From Galerina marginata (lineage: Eukaryota; Basidiomycota; Agaricomycetes; Agaricales; Galerinaceae): a stretch of 64,000 nt of DNA. The stretch covers positions 1,364,001-1,428,000 of the forward strand of contig JAECYW010000007.1 in the NCBI GenBank assembly GCA_023014335.1, given 5' to 3'. The position numbers and the translations under genes are program-made. Below are positions 10,195 to 22,588 of the stretch, one piece after another. The notes beneath the pieces were generated by a model. The model was not told where the DNA came from, ran no database searches, and was given only the letters and a program-made list of their open reading frames with translations. The stretch's first letter is position 1. Each line of letters starts with the position of its first letter.

Positions 10195-11800
10195 ATGAGT
10201 CAGGTCCAGGACATCGCGGAGCAGAATATCCAGATGTGGAAAGTCAAGAAACTCATCAAGAGTCTTGACTCCGCCAGAGGGTTCGGATATTTTACTCATC
10301 GGCTTGAACATCTATCGCTAATCTGATAGTAAACCAATCCAGAGCTGGAACGTCCATGATCAGTCTTATCCTCCCCCCTAAAGTGCGTTTCGATCGATGT
10401 GCAGTATCTTATCTTCGATACTCATTACGCATGCACCCTCTAGGATCAAATATCTCGTGCATCAGCAATGTTGACACAGGAATATGGAACAGCTTCTAAC
10501 ATTAAATCTCGAGTCAATCGTCTTTCTGTATTGGCTGCCATCACCAGTACTCAGCAACGCTTGAAGTTGTACAATCGAGTTCCCCCCAATGGCCTCGTGC
10601 TTTTTGTGGGAACAATCTTAACAGACGAAGGCAAAGAGAAGAAAGTCTCATTCGACTTTGAACCTCACAAGCCGATCAATACGTGCGCACTTTTTCTTCT
10701 CATTAGTTTTTTCTTTTTCTGACCAATAAAGCAGTTCACTTTACCTCTGTGACAATAAATTCCACACTGAAGCCCTCTCTGAGCTTTTGGAATCCGACTC
10801 CCGCTTCGGTTTTATCGTTATGGACGGTAACGGCACTTTATTCGGCATTCTCTCAGGAAACACGCGTGAGGTTATCCACAAATTTACTGTTGATCTCCCA
10901 AAGAAGCACGGCCGTGGTGGGCAGTCTGCCCTGCGTTTCTCGCGTCTTCGTGACGAAAAGCGGCACAATTATGTTCGAAAAGTTGCTGAACATGCTGTCC
11001 AGCACTTTATCACCAACGACAAGGTCAACGTCACGGGGCTGGTTCTTGCTGGAAGCGCCGATTTCAAGACAGAGCTTAGCCAGAGTGACATGTTCGACCA
11101 AAGGCTTGTGGCGAAAATCATTAAGGTCGTTGATGTCAGTTATGGTGGCGAAAATGGTTTTAACCAGGTAAGATAGCAATTCGCAACTTGGGATTTTTTA
11201 ACTTAATCTTTTTCTAGGCCATTGAACTTGCGGCCGAGTCACTTGCTAACGTCAAATTTGTTCAGGAAAAGAGGCTCATTCAAAAGTATTTCGACGAAAT
11301 CAGCCAAGACAGTGGCAGGTACTGTTTTGGTATCGACGACACCCTCAAAGCCCTTGAACTCGGTGCCGTTGAAACGCTGATAGTCTGGGAGAACCTGGAT
11401 ATTACTCGTTATGTCCTTCGCAACGCCGCCAGTGGTAACATCAACCATATACGTCTCGTCGCCTCAATATTCTGACGTATCTTTATTTTTAGAGGAAATT
11501 GTTATTCACACCAACAAAGAACAAGAAAAAGATCGCGAAAAGTTCACCGATAAATCCACCGGCGCTGAGATGGAACAAGTTATTGAACCCCAGTCTTTGC
11601 TTGAATGGTTCGCCGAGAAGTATAAGGAGTTCGGTGCTAACCTGGAATTCGTGACCAACCGTTCTCAAGAAGGCGCTCAATTCGTCAAAGGATTCGGTGG
11701 TATCGGTGGCCTTCTGCGCTACAAGGTCGACTTCCAAAACCTCACCTCTATCGATGAGGAAGAGGACGAGTTCTACTCCGATGATGAAGGTGGCGTCTGA
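10195..11800 (+). CDS. SUP45: eukaryotic peptide chain release factor 1 (eRF1)
   Basis: Six exons (10195-10280, 10343-10382, 10444-10682, 10735-11167, 11218-11434, 11493-11800) join without frame breaks to 440 aa, close to the 437 aa of human eRF1. All three class-1 release factor motifs are present: TASNIKS in domain 1 (stop codon reading), YLCDNKF (the YxCxxxF motif) and [10 protein letters not shown] in domain 2, whose Gln positions water for peptidyl-tRNA hydrolysis. The C-terminal domain ([36 protein letters not shown]) binds eRF3, and the tail is acidic as usual. The protein acts in the cytosol at the ribosomal A site. Pop7 lies divergently upstream, about 220 nt away, so the two probably share a promoter region. 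Confidence 0.98.
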
Positions 11801-14800
11801 CGTTTCTGCTGGCTCTTCGGAGCCCCGTCCATCGAGGGTACGACGGGCGGGGCGGATGGCGGGGGTGGTGCGAGTTTGGGTTTCGGTGTCAAGGCTAATT
11901 TAGATGTCGGCGGCGGCGTTGGTGTGGAAAACCATCGCGAATTTGCAGATGACAAGCGAAAGGTTCGAGGGGTTTGTACGGAGGCACAACGAGAGCGAGC
12001 TATGTTGATCAAGATGGGAATGTGTTGTCTGTTGGTTCATGATAGGAGATGGGAGTTTTCTGAAGGAGTTGTGCTGCCATTTGCCAATGGTCTCCCATTC
12101 GTGTCGTTGAAGAACGTTTTTCGTTATTAATATGAGGTCGGTCTTCAATGAACTCCGTTTTTTTTTGAAGACGAATACTGATTCGCTTTTCAGATAACGT
12201 GCCGTCTATCTCTGTGTTCGGGGTGGTTGGTTTGGTTTCTATCACCTTCTTCCACCCTTTGTATTTCGTGTCTGAACGTTTAAAGTCCTTTGTGTCTATC
12301 GTCTCATAAATTTATTGCCTTTCCACGTTACCGATCTGCCAATTTGAGAAACCTGCTCGAGTCCCAGTACCTGTTCCAGATCGTCAACAAAGACGACTAC
12401 ATCGTGTGTGCCTGTAAGTCGCTTTTTGTTGATGTTGATGTTGATTTAGGATTATCTCATTCTACTTCCAGAACTCCTATTGATGAAGACACCCGGATAT
12501 TGTTGGTGCCGAAAACTGTCGATCCGCTTTCCTCTGTGATAGCTGTGGTTTCTGTCTTTCTATCCATTCGGTATGAAGCTGATTGAAATATCAAAAACCA
12601 GGCACGTCATCCATACTGAATGTTATACAAATACTCTGGCACCTCTGCCAACCATTTTTGTGTCCGTTCTGGTGACTCAGCATCCCGTTTCGAAGCGATG
12701 TTAAGGACTCTCGGCAACCAGAACATTTGGAAGACTTTTCCCCAATGAAGAAGCTACAAAACACTGGCACACCTCACCTTCTGAAGTCCCATGAAACAAG
12801 TATACCAATATTCCACTTCTGGTCCGCTCTTGGCGTTGACCATATGAATAGGCAGCTATTATTCATTGCGCTCTTGACGGAGCGAATGTCCGGTGACGTC
12901 GAGTATGTTTATATACTGATCAAACCTTCTAGTTTTCGATATAGGTCTGCAAAGCCGCGTGCAAAGTTGCTACCACTCTATTTCCCCATTCCCAAAACCA
13001 ATGGGACACTGGGACACGCCCAACTGAATGCGTACACTTAGCGGCTTCCAGAGGTTGTGCAGAGGGATGTAAAAATACCCCATATCACAGTCATCGCGAT
13101 CGATATGTTGGTGGAGACATGATCCCTCGTCCCACAGTTCACGGCGTCATTGTTTATCTTCCCATCTGATCTTCTAGACGTTCTTACTCAGAATACACGT
13201 CCTGACGGAACGGGCTTCAAGCGCAAGAAATAGCGCGGTGTCCCAGGTCCCTCTCACCATGTCTGGAAGTCCATCATGACATATCAAGATCCAGCCTTGC
13301 ATTAGCAACGACTCCTCAGCCTGAGGGCTTTTTGCTCTTCGCTGGTCCGCTAAAGTCACACGACCCCACCAGACGGTCTAGGTAAGGCTTTCAATATCTT
13401 TTTCGATTGACTCGATTGACGTGGAAGGGAATTTTGGTCGAAAAAGAGAATACCGTGGTCCTTGACGCAAACCCGATGCCCAGTCTCCTCTAGCATCGTT
13501 TTGCGTACCCGCTACAAGTTCGTGGTTACTTGCCTTGGTCAACGGCAAACGATAATCTCATTTGCCTGCATTTCATTTCCTCAAAAGAACGTAACCGACC
13601 GCGAATGGCAAAAACCCACATATGACGCTGACGCTTCACAGCCCCGACTTCCAAGCATATACGATTGCGTATGGCGATCTAGACTGCGCCATTGTATTGG
13701 AACTTTGGAAGTCGCTTAACCCGTGTTGTAAGGAAAGTTTTGTGAGTCCTATTATAAACTATTCGACGACTTTCTCCCCGATATTTGAATTTTACATGTC
13801 AGGAAGAAGGGTAAAGGAAAGAAAGTAATAATATTGCCCCACAGTTTTGGAAGGTTACAGCTCGGGCCTGGCAGCTGCGCAAGCAGGCTGACGGTCCATG
13901 GCGTTTTGCCTTCCTAAAACCTTCCTGCATGTTATCAAAGCTCTGACTCTGACCACCCAGTGACCTATCCTTTACGGCAGCGTCGCGAGGCAGCGCCAAG
14001 ACCAGGTTACCTATCCCACCTCCTCGTTCAAAGATTCTATTATTTCTCTCTTGCCCATTTGGATGCCTCTACTCTTGTGGCTGAGGTTCGATTCTGGGAA
14101 CCGTTGCCCGCCGAGGATAAGTGGATGATAGGTTTGATGCCAAACCCAGGTACAGCTAAAATATGCGGATTCCGGAAGGCGGAAATGCGCTGGAGATGAC
14201 AAGGCTTCCAAAGGACATACATAACCGTACAATTATTGTACAACTGTTGATTGACGGTATGCTGGCACAGAAAGACATCGGCTATCTCTCTAAATTGCCC
14301 CCGTTTCCTGAGGTATAACCAAGATCCGAAGCCCTGCGGCCTTTGCAACACCAACTTTGCTGTGAAGCATACACTGGGGCTGCTTGGCATAACTGGATGT
14401 CGAATGGCATTGCGTCAGACCAGGGCAGACCTCGACGTCCTGCTGGCTCCTTTAGCATTAATTCTGGAAGGAAGCCTCATCGACAGGCATTTCTTCACGA
14501 TCTTTCACGATCACAGCACCCCACTCGCCGACAATGGTTAATAGCATGTATACATACTTACACCTACATCAGAATCGATGTCATTTCTGCTCCTTGATCC
14601 TCGATCGAGTCATGATCCATGCATGATCATGGTGTGGGTGGCGACGATACATGAAATCCGTCGTGGTACGCACCGCTCATAAACAAACCGGCCTCTCAGC
14701 ATGATCGAAACGACTTAAAACAGAGTTGACCGCTCTCAATTCACTTCAAAATATCATGAGAACATTTACGGAAGCTGTATTTCAAGTGTTATTCTTTTCA

Positions 14801-14875
14801 CTTCTCTCTTTATCCAACAACGGTGATTCAAACAAAGCCTGCATTCCTGGCGCTAAAGGACAACCGTCGAACCAC
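11801..14875. other. 3 kb without a confident gene
   Basis: Open frames of 60-120 codons occur on both strands (for example 12290-12586, 12727-13041, 13960-14199, 14040-14390) but none shows a recognised motif or a consistent splice chain. The first few hundred bases are the eRF1 3' flank. The section around 13.1-14.5 kb may be decayed coding DNA: several partial frames lie in the same orientation but are broken by stops. Nothing firm can be assigned. Confidence 0.4.
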
Positions 14876-16677
14876 CTATCGTAGAGTAACAAGTTCTGTA
14901 GAAGGCCGATGCAGGATCAGCACGACTGTAATAAATGAAAACAAGCCTTTAACGCACCTTCGCCAGACGTAGGATGAATAGCAACCGTGTCGTCTAAATT
15001 TTGCTTCGTCGCACCCATCTTGACGGCAACTGCAAAGCCCTGCATGGCCTCGTCACTGCCCATGCCGATGAGGTGTACGCCTACGACGCGCTCCTCCGGG
15101 CCTGCGCAGATGAGCTTGTACACCGTCGGCTCTTTGTGCTCCTCTTCAACCATGGAGAAATAAAGCGCCCGGAAGGAGGACTTATCTGATGGATGAGTCA
15201 CAATTTGCGTGTCAGGTAGGCGTAACTGAGGGATGGAGGGGAGACGTAGAAAGAAAATGACATACAAATCTTGATAGCGCTGTCACCGAACTGTTTCCTC
15301 GCTTGCGGTTCAGTCAAGCCCACCGTACCGATGGGTGGATGTCTAGGAAAAGGTCAGTTACTAAGTAGAAGAATAAGACGCAAAATGACGCACGAAAATA
15401 CGACTGTTGGGATATCCACATAGCTCAGTTTATCCCCCTTGAATTTCTCTGGGCCAAAGAGGCGGTTCGACAGTCGCCTCCCAGCAGCAATTGCAACTGG
15501 AGTCAACAACCACTTGCCCTGTACGTCGCCAATCGACGTGATTCCCGGCACCGACGAATTCTGGAATTCATCTACTACTACGTCGCCCTTCTTGTCCAGC
15601 TTGACACCTTGTTCTTCCAGACCCATGCCCTTCGTGCTCGCATGACGTCCAATGGCCCAAAGAACGACATCAACCTCAATTTTGTCTCCGCGGTCAGTGA
15701 TAACTGTTAGCGGACCGCCCTTCGTGCCTTCGAGGCGTGTGACGTGGGTTCGCCTGTGCAGATGCACGCCGGACTTCTCCATCCACGGCGTGAGCGTTTC
15801 CTGGATCGTCGGGTCGAAGGTGCGCAACACGGTGTCGCCTCGGATGAGCAAATGGGTCTCGGTGTGCAGAGCGTTGAAGATCCCAGCGAGCTCAACGGCA
15901 ATATATCCTGCTCCAATGACCGCCACACGCTTCGGTTGATCTTCAAGATCGAAGAACCCATCCGAGTCGATTCCCAGAGACGCGCCAGGTATTTCCTCGT
16001 CCGAGGGCTTTGTCGGCTCTCCGCCGACTGCAATGCAGATGTTGTCGCCCTTCAAGACGTACTTTCCTCCGTCGGGCTTGGTCACTTCAACCTCGTTTTT
16101 CGATACGAGCTTGGCGAAGCCACGGTGGTTTTCGACACCTTCATTGTCAAAGTTTTTTTCGTAGATACCGTTAAGGCGCCTGATGTAGGCGTCCCGTTGA
16201 GGCTTGAACTCTTTCCAGTCAAATTTAGCGTTTTCGATGCCATGGAATTTGTATCCTGACGCTTGGTGGGCGAACTTGTCTGCCAGATCTGCCGCATGCC
16301 ACATTATCTGCGATATAGGTTAGGGATGGAAGCTGATGGATATATGCGCCTAGAACTTGCTTTTTTTGGCACACATCCTTCAAAACGAAAATGAGAGTAT
16401 GAAGATGAATTCGAATTTAATAGAATGCCGATATTTGCGCACCAACATTAACACAGGTCCCGCCTAAGCGCCCTGAATCGTCTACGACGGCAACTTTCTT
16501 TCCGTGCGACGCGGCCCTCCTCTAGATTGCCGAAATAGCACCAATCAGAAAGCTAAAAACTAGCTTTACAGTCCAAATCAAACCAGGACTCACAGCAGTG
16601 CCGGATCCTCCACTTCCACCTCCAAGTACGATGTAGTCGTACTTGTCTGTGGTAGGCTTATCGAAAATTGGCGGCAT
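14876..16677 (-). CDS. GLR1: glutathione-disulfide reductase
   Basis: Seven exons (16594-16677, 16443-16521, 16361-16377, 15394-16307, 15266-15342, 14958-15185, 14876-14895) join to 472 aa. The enzyme reduces GSSG to GSH with NADPH. Visible landmarks: [13 protein letters not shown]-binding start; redox disulfide GTCVNVGCVPKK; NADPH-binding [15 protein letters not shown] with [10 protein letters not shown] basic residues; FAD site SIGDV; and active-site His in [15 protein letters not shown] at the C-terminus. The second redox Cys lies on a 17-nt microexon, followed by a GC-AG intron (16308-16360). The start given yields the cytosolic form ([15 protein letters not shown]). Open sequence upstream looks like a mitochondrial presequence (see the separate entry). 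It is a housekeeping antioxidant gene. Confidence 0.98.
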
Positions 16678-16683
16678 ATCGCG

Positions 16684-16868
16684 GCTATTGGAACTACTAA
16701 AGGCTCTGTAGACCTAGATATCAGGAAAACGTAAGCTAAGAATGAGCACACACGAGCAACCTTTACCTGTGAGAGACGGAATGAGATCGGAGAAGACGCG
16801 TGTGCTATCGTGAGTTGCCTGGTTGTCGTGCTCAACGCAGAGGAAGCACGGAAAGCCAGATCTACGTA
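16684..16868 (-). other. possible mitochondrial presequence exon(s) of glutathione reductase
   Basis: In frame with the reductase, and joined by an ordinary GT-AG intron (about 16714-16766), lies a stretch rich in Arg, Ser, Thr and Ala and poor in acids (LAFRASSALSTTTRQLTIAH, later VYRAFSSSNSRD, which leads into the Met). This is the composition of a mitochondrial targeting peptide. No ATG in this frame was found in the open part, so translation would need another upstream exon or a non-AUG start. In yeast, GLR1 makes mitochondrial and cytosolic forms from alternative starts. The suggestion here is inference. Confidence 0.45.
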
Positions 16869-17284
16869 GTTAAACAAAAGTCAGCACTGTGTCTCGATCT
16901 GTATTTATACGAAACCTGATCCATACTTGCGACTTTGAAATCTTGATGATGAATCGTTCCCAGTGCGTGATCAAAGGTTTGTAATCGGTCTTCGAAAGTT
17001 CGAAACTCGGGCTTTGTGTCTCAAGAAAGAAATGGAGTAGATAAGCCTCCGCGCGACGCGCGTGTTCCTAGATATATAGATAGATAGATGGTCGCAGTCG
17101 AGGAAATGCTAGGAAATGGCGCAACAAGAGGTCAGTATATTCGCCGTCACGTGCCTACTTATGCCAACTGAGACCGCCTATCTGAGGCTAGTAGTATCTC
17201 TCCACCCATTAATATCGCCTCAAGTACCCCTCGAAACCTCCGAAGCCAAGCACTTGTTGAAACATTACGATAAGGGTAGACTTG

Positions 17285-17330
17285 GAATTCAGTTTGCTCG
17301 ATCATAACTTTCAATGACGTATGCCGATCA
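17285..17330 (+). promoter_or_regulatory. conserved upstream block of first DUF6534 gene
   Basis: The segment AATTCAGTTTGCTCGATCAT followed by AACTTTCAATGACGT lies about 90-130 nt before the first ATG. A near copy stands at the same place before the second paralogue. This either reflects recent duplication of the promoter or a shared regulatory site. Confidence 0.45.
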
Positions 17331-17418
17331 CCGTTGTTGGGTTGGGTTGGGTGAGTAACTGGTGTGGTCCTATTGAAGTCGAAGTGCCATTGCTTCCAGT
17401 CGTCTTCATCTTTGTACG

Positions 17419-19103
17419 ATGCCAGTTTTTGCAGTGCCACCTTTTCATATCAACATAGGGTAAGCAGCATCCTTTGCACCTCGTCGTTGCCCCCATTAAC
17501 GTCAGCGCTCTCTTTAGAGCGCAGCTTGTAGGATGTTTCTGCAACCTCATGTTATTCACCTTAGAACTCGTGGCGGCCTATGCGTATTTCCACAGCTCGA
17601 GGAAAAAGAAAGATCGAAATTTCGTCGTTGGCCTTGTCATTTTAAATCTGGTCTTGGATGCGATTGCAACATTCACCATATGCCTCGGCGTGTTCTTGGT
17701 GCGCATCGCTGTCTGCTCATACTGCTCACCTAAGTAATTTTCACCCAGATGTTTGTCGTGTTTTGGGGTAATGAATACGTTATGTTTTCGGTCCAGTTCA
17801 CTTACTCGATCGGAATCACATTATCTAGGCCACGAGCGTCTTGCCGCATCGACCGGCGACTGGCTGTGCGTTGTGTGGATCCTAACCAACGCATTCACCG
17901 CCCTCACTGTGCAGACATTTATGGTTCATAGGTATTGGAAGCTGTGAGTTCTCTTTTAACAAGCGCAAACTTCAACCACCAATAATGATTTCATCGACGT
18001 ACTTTGCAATTTTATCAACACAGATCGCCCACTCACCTCATTTTGACGCCCATCGTCCTCATGATGCTGCTTAGGGTCAGTACTTTCATATTTGCACTCG
18101 ATACTCGCTCATTTAATATTTCCAAGCTGGCCGTCTCCTTACGTCTCGCAGTGGAAACAGTGATTAATTACAAACTGGTGACTGAGAAATCCAAGGACGT
18201 CGAAGATGTCACGTAACTTGAAGTATTCTTATGTTACCCTTCGTCGAGCTCACTTTTTTTGTCTCCCATTTGCAAGGTTAACCCTTGCCGCCTCCGTGGC
18301 CACAGATATTGTCATCAACATCGCACTCGTCTGCCGGCTTCACAGAGCCCGTACATGCGTCAAAGCCACACAGCAGTGAGCCCACTCCCTGTCGTAAATT
18401 TCCAAATTTTTGCAGAACCCTGCACCGCAGCATTGTTACCCGCATCATCATGATCGCGATCATCACAGGCTCTATAACATCGATCTGGTCACTCATTGTC
18501 ATCATAACATATGTCATGCATCGTACCTCCGCTGGCGGGTTATCTTTTTTGCTTCAATAAGGAGTCATTCTAATATCCGGCTATCTTCCAGTTTCAATCG
18601 GCTTCGCCTTTGTCCTCGGCCGCATATACACGCTCTCGATGCTGTTCACACTGCTCAACAGAGATATGATAGCGAATGACCCGTGGCTGCACATCATCTT
18701 TTCGAGCACCGCAGTCTGTCAACAGATGCCGTCAACGACATCTCAGTCTTGTAAGCCATTAGCCAGGATTCATGAACCAAAATCACGACTACTTCGTTCC
18801 AGCCCTGCCAACGACGCAATCAGTGGAAACCCCCAGGACGGCCTCCGATGAAATGACATTCGCCCTACCTGAAGAAGTAACTTCCAATTTTTGCCCATGT
18901 AACCCTACAGCTGAACGTTCTTTCAGACTAGATCACCCGACCACAGCAATACTAAGTTTCTGACCCGTTCGCACTCCACGCCTGAAATCAGCTCAAGCCA
19001 TTCTCCTCAGATAGCCACATCCGCGGTTCAGACAGCATCGGGACACAGTTGCCCATATACTCATCGACATTCGTCGCCTTTGGATCATCAGTATAATCAC
19101 TAG
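17419..19103 (+). CDS. seven-helix membrane protein, DUF6534 type (copy 1)
   Basis: A multi-exon gene with short introns. Exon 1 is tiny and encodes MPVFAVPPFHINIG, then GAQLVGCFCNLMLFTLELVA begins the first helices. Later segments include DWLCVVWILTNAFTALTVQ, LILTPIVLMMLL, TDIVINIALVCRL, TRIIMIAIITGSITSIWSL and IGFAFVLGRIYTLSMLFTLL followed by NR. The last block (helix, GRIYxxxML, TLLNR) is the hallmark of the basidiomycete DUF6534 domain, whose function is unknown. About seven hydrophobic spans fit a receptor-like topology, with a Ser/Thr/Pro/His-rich cytosolic tail ending at LDHQYNH. The next gene is a paralogue in the same orientation with the same exon plan. Exon borders in the middle are approximate. 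Confidence 0.85.
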
Positions 19104-19536
19104 GACTCTAATTGGAAATCGATTTAAATTTTGGGTAGGTCACCTACGAAATGACGAAAACCAAAATACCGAGTCAGAGCCGCTGGGTGAACCTCAGTCC
19201 ACTTTTGTCGACTGTTTATAGCATAACCAAGGCTTTTTTATTCATGGAATTTGAAGTAACGGCGACTGGATACGCGCTTACTGCCCCACCGCCATGTTTT
19301 TCCCCTCTTATCTCGCAGGTCCGGGGTTGATACAGGTCAGATAAGCCTACTCTTGGCACAAAATTGTGCATCTTACTCGAGTTCTGAAACAGGATAGATT
19401 AGGGCTTGAGTTTAGATCAATTCAGTTTTCTCGATCATATTTTTCAGTATGACGTGCACCGCAAACTCATCCATCACCCATCCGCGCATCGTCTCAATCC
19501 CACTGCATCGTCCACGTCGGCTTAACGGTCTTAACA
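19104..19536. other. spacer between DUF6534 paralogues
   Basis: No gene is seen. The last 120 nt repeat the promoter of the first paralogue in diverged form. Confidence 0.5.
19419..19458 (+). promoter_or_regulatory. conserved upstream block of second DUF6534 gene
   Basis: CAATTCAGTTTTCTCGATCA followed by TATTTTTCAGTATGACGTG parallels the block before copy 1 and lies about the same distance from the ATG. Confidence 0.45.
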
Positions 19537-21276
19537 ATGCCAGTGTTTAGCGTACCCCCTTACCATATAAACACAGGGTTAGTAGCGTCCACTAAAGCCG
19601 TCGGTCCCGTTAACGCAGCGCCATTGACAGGGCGCAACTGATTGGGTGCTACATCAACTTAATGCTATACACCTTGGAACTTATCGCGAGTTACGCCTAC
19701 TTCCACAGCAAAAGGAGGAAGGGAGATCGAAAAGCTATCGTGGGCCTCGTGATATTCAGTCTGATCATGGACACGATTGGGACTTCGATGATATGCGCTG
19801 CGGTATTCTTGGTGGGTTTCGTCTCCGTTGTACGTTTCTTACCTAATCCCCTTTGCTACCAAGATTTTTGTCGTCCATTGGGGTAATACGAAGCCTCCAT
19901 ATTTGATAGACGACGTACTTACTCAGATAATCAAACCACACAGGCAAAGAGCAAATTGCGATCGCAAGCGGTGACTGGGTTTGCGTTGTCTGGATCCTGA
20001 CCAACGCCATGACAGCAGTCGCTGTTCAGTCGTTTATGGTCAATAGGTATTGGAAACTGTGAGTATGCCTCTTATTTGACAGACCCATATAGGCAGACAC
20101 TAAAATTATAATTTCGCTAATGTGCGTTTTGATGGTCAATCCGGCCAGAGGATCAAACTACTTCGTCTTAATTCCTATCGTCATTATGATGTTGACTACT
20201 GTCAGTGCTTGGGTTTCACTTCTCTGAATTTCGCCTACCGACACTAACATCACACAGCTGGCCTTCTCCGTGCGTCTCGCTGCGCAAGCAGCTTTCAATT
20301 ATCAGCTGGAAACAGAGAAATCCAAAGACGTTGCAGATGTCGCGTATGTATCTACAGCGGTTCATTAGTATGGCTGGTGGCCTATCTCATTTTCATTTCC
20401 ACTTGCAAGGTTAGCCCTGGCTGCGGCAGCAGCCACAGATATCGCTATCAACATCGCACTCATCTGGCGCCTTCATAAAACGCGTACATGTGTAATAGCC
20501 ACGCGACAGTGCGTGTCTTTCTTTTCCTTGACCTTCAAATCTTGACTTCTACGTGAACGCACATCCCAGTATCATCGGGCGCGTTATGATGCTCGCAATT
20601 ATTACTGGTTGCGCAACGTCACTCTGGGCACTCATCGCCATTATAACATACCTCATTCCCCGTAGCTCCGCGAGTAATGTTACTCCTGTTACCTTGTATT
20701 CTGGAGCTCACACCTGTTTTAATCTCTTCCAGTTTCAGTCGGCTTCGCATTTGTCCTCGCCCGCATATACTCGCTGACGCTTCTATACACATTACTCAAT
20801 AGAGAGAGGATGGCCAACGACCCATGGCTGCACGTCATCGTATCGGGTGACGATGATTGCTACTCGACGCCCTCGCTGACACCTCAGTCTTGTAAGCCCA
20901 ACAGCCACTTTTTAGTCATGATCCCGGCCAAATTTCCTTCTCAAATTGTATTTAGCCCTTCCAACGACACGGCCAGTGGAAACCCCGAGCACGACTTCCC
21001 ATGAAATGGTATTCGCCCCACCCGAAGATGTAAGCAATTCCTTGCCTGTATCTGTGTGCAGCATCCATTTACCTCGTCGATGATTTCTTTTAGACTCAAT
21101 CCTTCGACCGCAATATATACGGCCCTCAAAATGTCAAACATTCGCACTCCACACCTGAGTTCCGATGCTGCCATTTCGCTCCTATAGCCATACCTACGGA
21201 TTGGACACCACCGAGGCGCAGTGTCCCATATTTTCATCACCAATCATCAGAAATAGAACTGGGACGAAATTACTAG
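19537..21276 (+). CDS. seven-helix membrane protein, DUF6534 type (copy 2)
   Basis: A tandem paralogue of the preceding gene. It begins MPVFSVPPYHINTG and continues GAQLIGCYINLMLYTLELIA, with the same tiny first exon and the same intron positions. Helix blocks match one for one (WVCVVWILTNAMTAVAVQ, TDIAINIALIWRL, GRVMMLAIITGCATSLWAL, VGFAFVLARIYSLTLLYTLL followed by NRERMANDPWL). The cytosolic tail diverges most and ends after ELGRNY. Start-to-start distance to copy 1 is 2,118 nt. The reading frame looks intact throughout after splicing, so both copies are probably functional. The role is unknown; DUF6534 families are expanded in mushroom genomes. Confidence 0.85.
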
Positions 21277-22586
21277 TTTGGAAGGCGTAACTTGGAATTT
21301 TTAATACCCTCACTATTACTGTTTAGATTTATCTGACCACGCTCCCACCACGTTCGGTAAATGTTGAAGGATTGGCGCCACATGTCGCTCGCACATTGCC
21401 GGGAGATCGCCATCCATCTCCTGGAGTTTCGCCGAGCTTCCCTGCAAGTTCCCTGCGCGGTTGTGTACTCTTGGGGTAGACTGTTGAACGTTGAACGTTA
21501 AACGTTGACCATTGAACGTGCTTGTTTTTATTCGACGATAAGTACTTTCCGACAGCACGTAAGGACACTCACGCTCCACAATCGTATCTTTCCTATTTGA
21601 TTATACATGTGTAATATGATGGGACCGAAGTGGATAATGGTCGAGTGAGTATGCGCCTCGAGGCTTGATGCTAATAATTTGTGCGAGAGGTGCTGTAAAT
21701 TTTTCTTCTACGCTTTCGGTCTTCTGCAAAAGAGGTGGATAGGGTTCCATTGGTCCTTGCCATCCAGCGAAACTCAATCCCAACATGTAAATTGCACTGC
21801 CCGGCGAGATCTTCCCGTAAACTCTATCTCGATGTCGTAAGCTTTATTCGCATAGGCCTGCCGTCTGTGGATCAACCGTTCCCTCCGTTCCCCAAACCGA
21901 GGACTCCAGGAGCTGGACGGGAGCAGAAGCTGTGGTACTGGCTATCACCGAGCGCACGGGCAAACTGACCTTTTGACCCATTTGCAATTTCACGGGATAG
22001 TTTTTTTTGGCTGTGGTCTGGAGCTTGGGACGACTTTGACCACACGACATGTTACCGCCTCCCAGTCGGTGGCGAATTTGGATGATTAATGTGCAGGTAT
22101 GTTTATGGTGAGGATGCTCTTTGTCGGTGCAGTAGTCAAGTTTCTATATACTTTTTCGATCGCACATGGCGGCTTTGATTGGGAGAATCTTGATGCTCGA
22201 AATATTAATGCCAATAATGGTGTCAGTTAGACAGACCAAGTCCATATAGTATCTACCAAAAACAAATGGAGACACGTAGTCAATAAAAACGATCACGATC
22301 ATTAAATAAGGTCGTGGGGGTCATTGGGGATGTAATATTTGAGGATCTTCCATTTTAACATCATGGCGGTATGATCGGTAGTGGCACGGTATTACCCGCC
22401 TTGGCGCTCATGTTTGGACCAGTGGGCGGCAGTGGGTGCTTCGACTTCGAGAATAGTCCCTGAAACAGCAAAATGATGGCTCCCTTGACGTTTTAATTTC
22501 CCAATTGGCGCCCACACTTTCACGTATTGCGTTTAGATAAGATAAGAACTTCAAGTTAAAAATGTCCCTTCCGTGTTCCGGTTACC
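21277..22586. other. gene-poor flank of repeat region
   Basis: No gene is seen. A short reiteration of GTTGAACGTTGAACGTTAAA (with variants) lies near 21480-21520. An ATAAGGTCGTGGGG stretch near 22304-22317 recurs near 42867 inside another repeat. Confidence 0.4.
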
Positions 22587-22588
22587 TA

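Noticed and set aside
12290..12586. 98-codon plus frame after eRF1
   Set aside because: No known motif; no ordinary continuation after the apparent donor.
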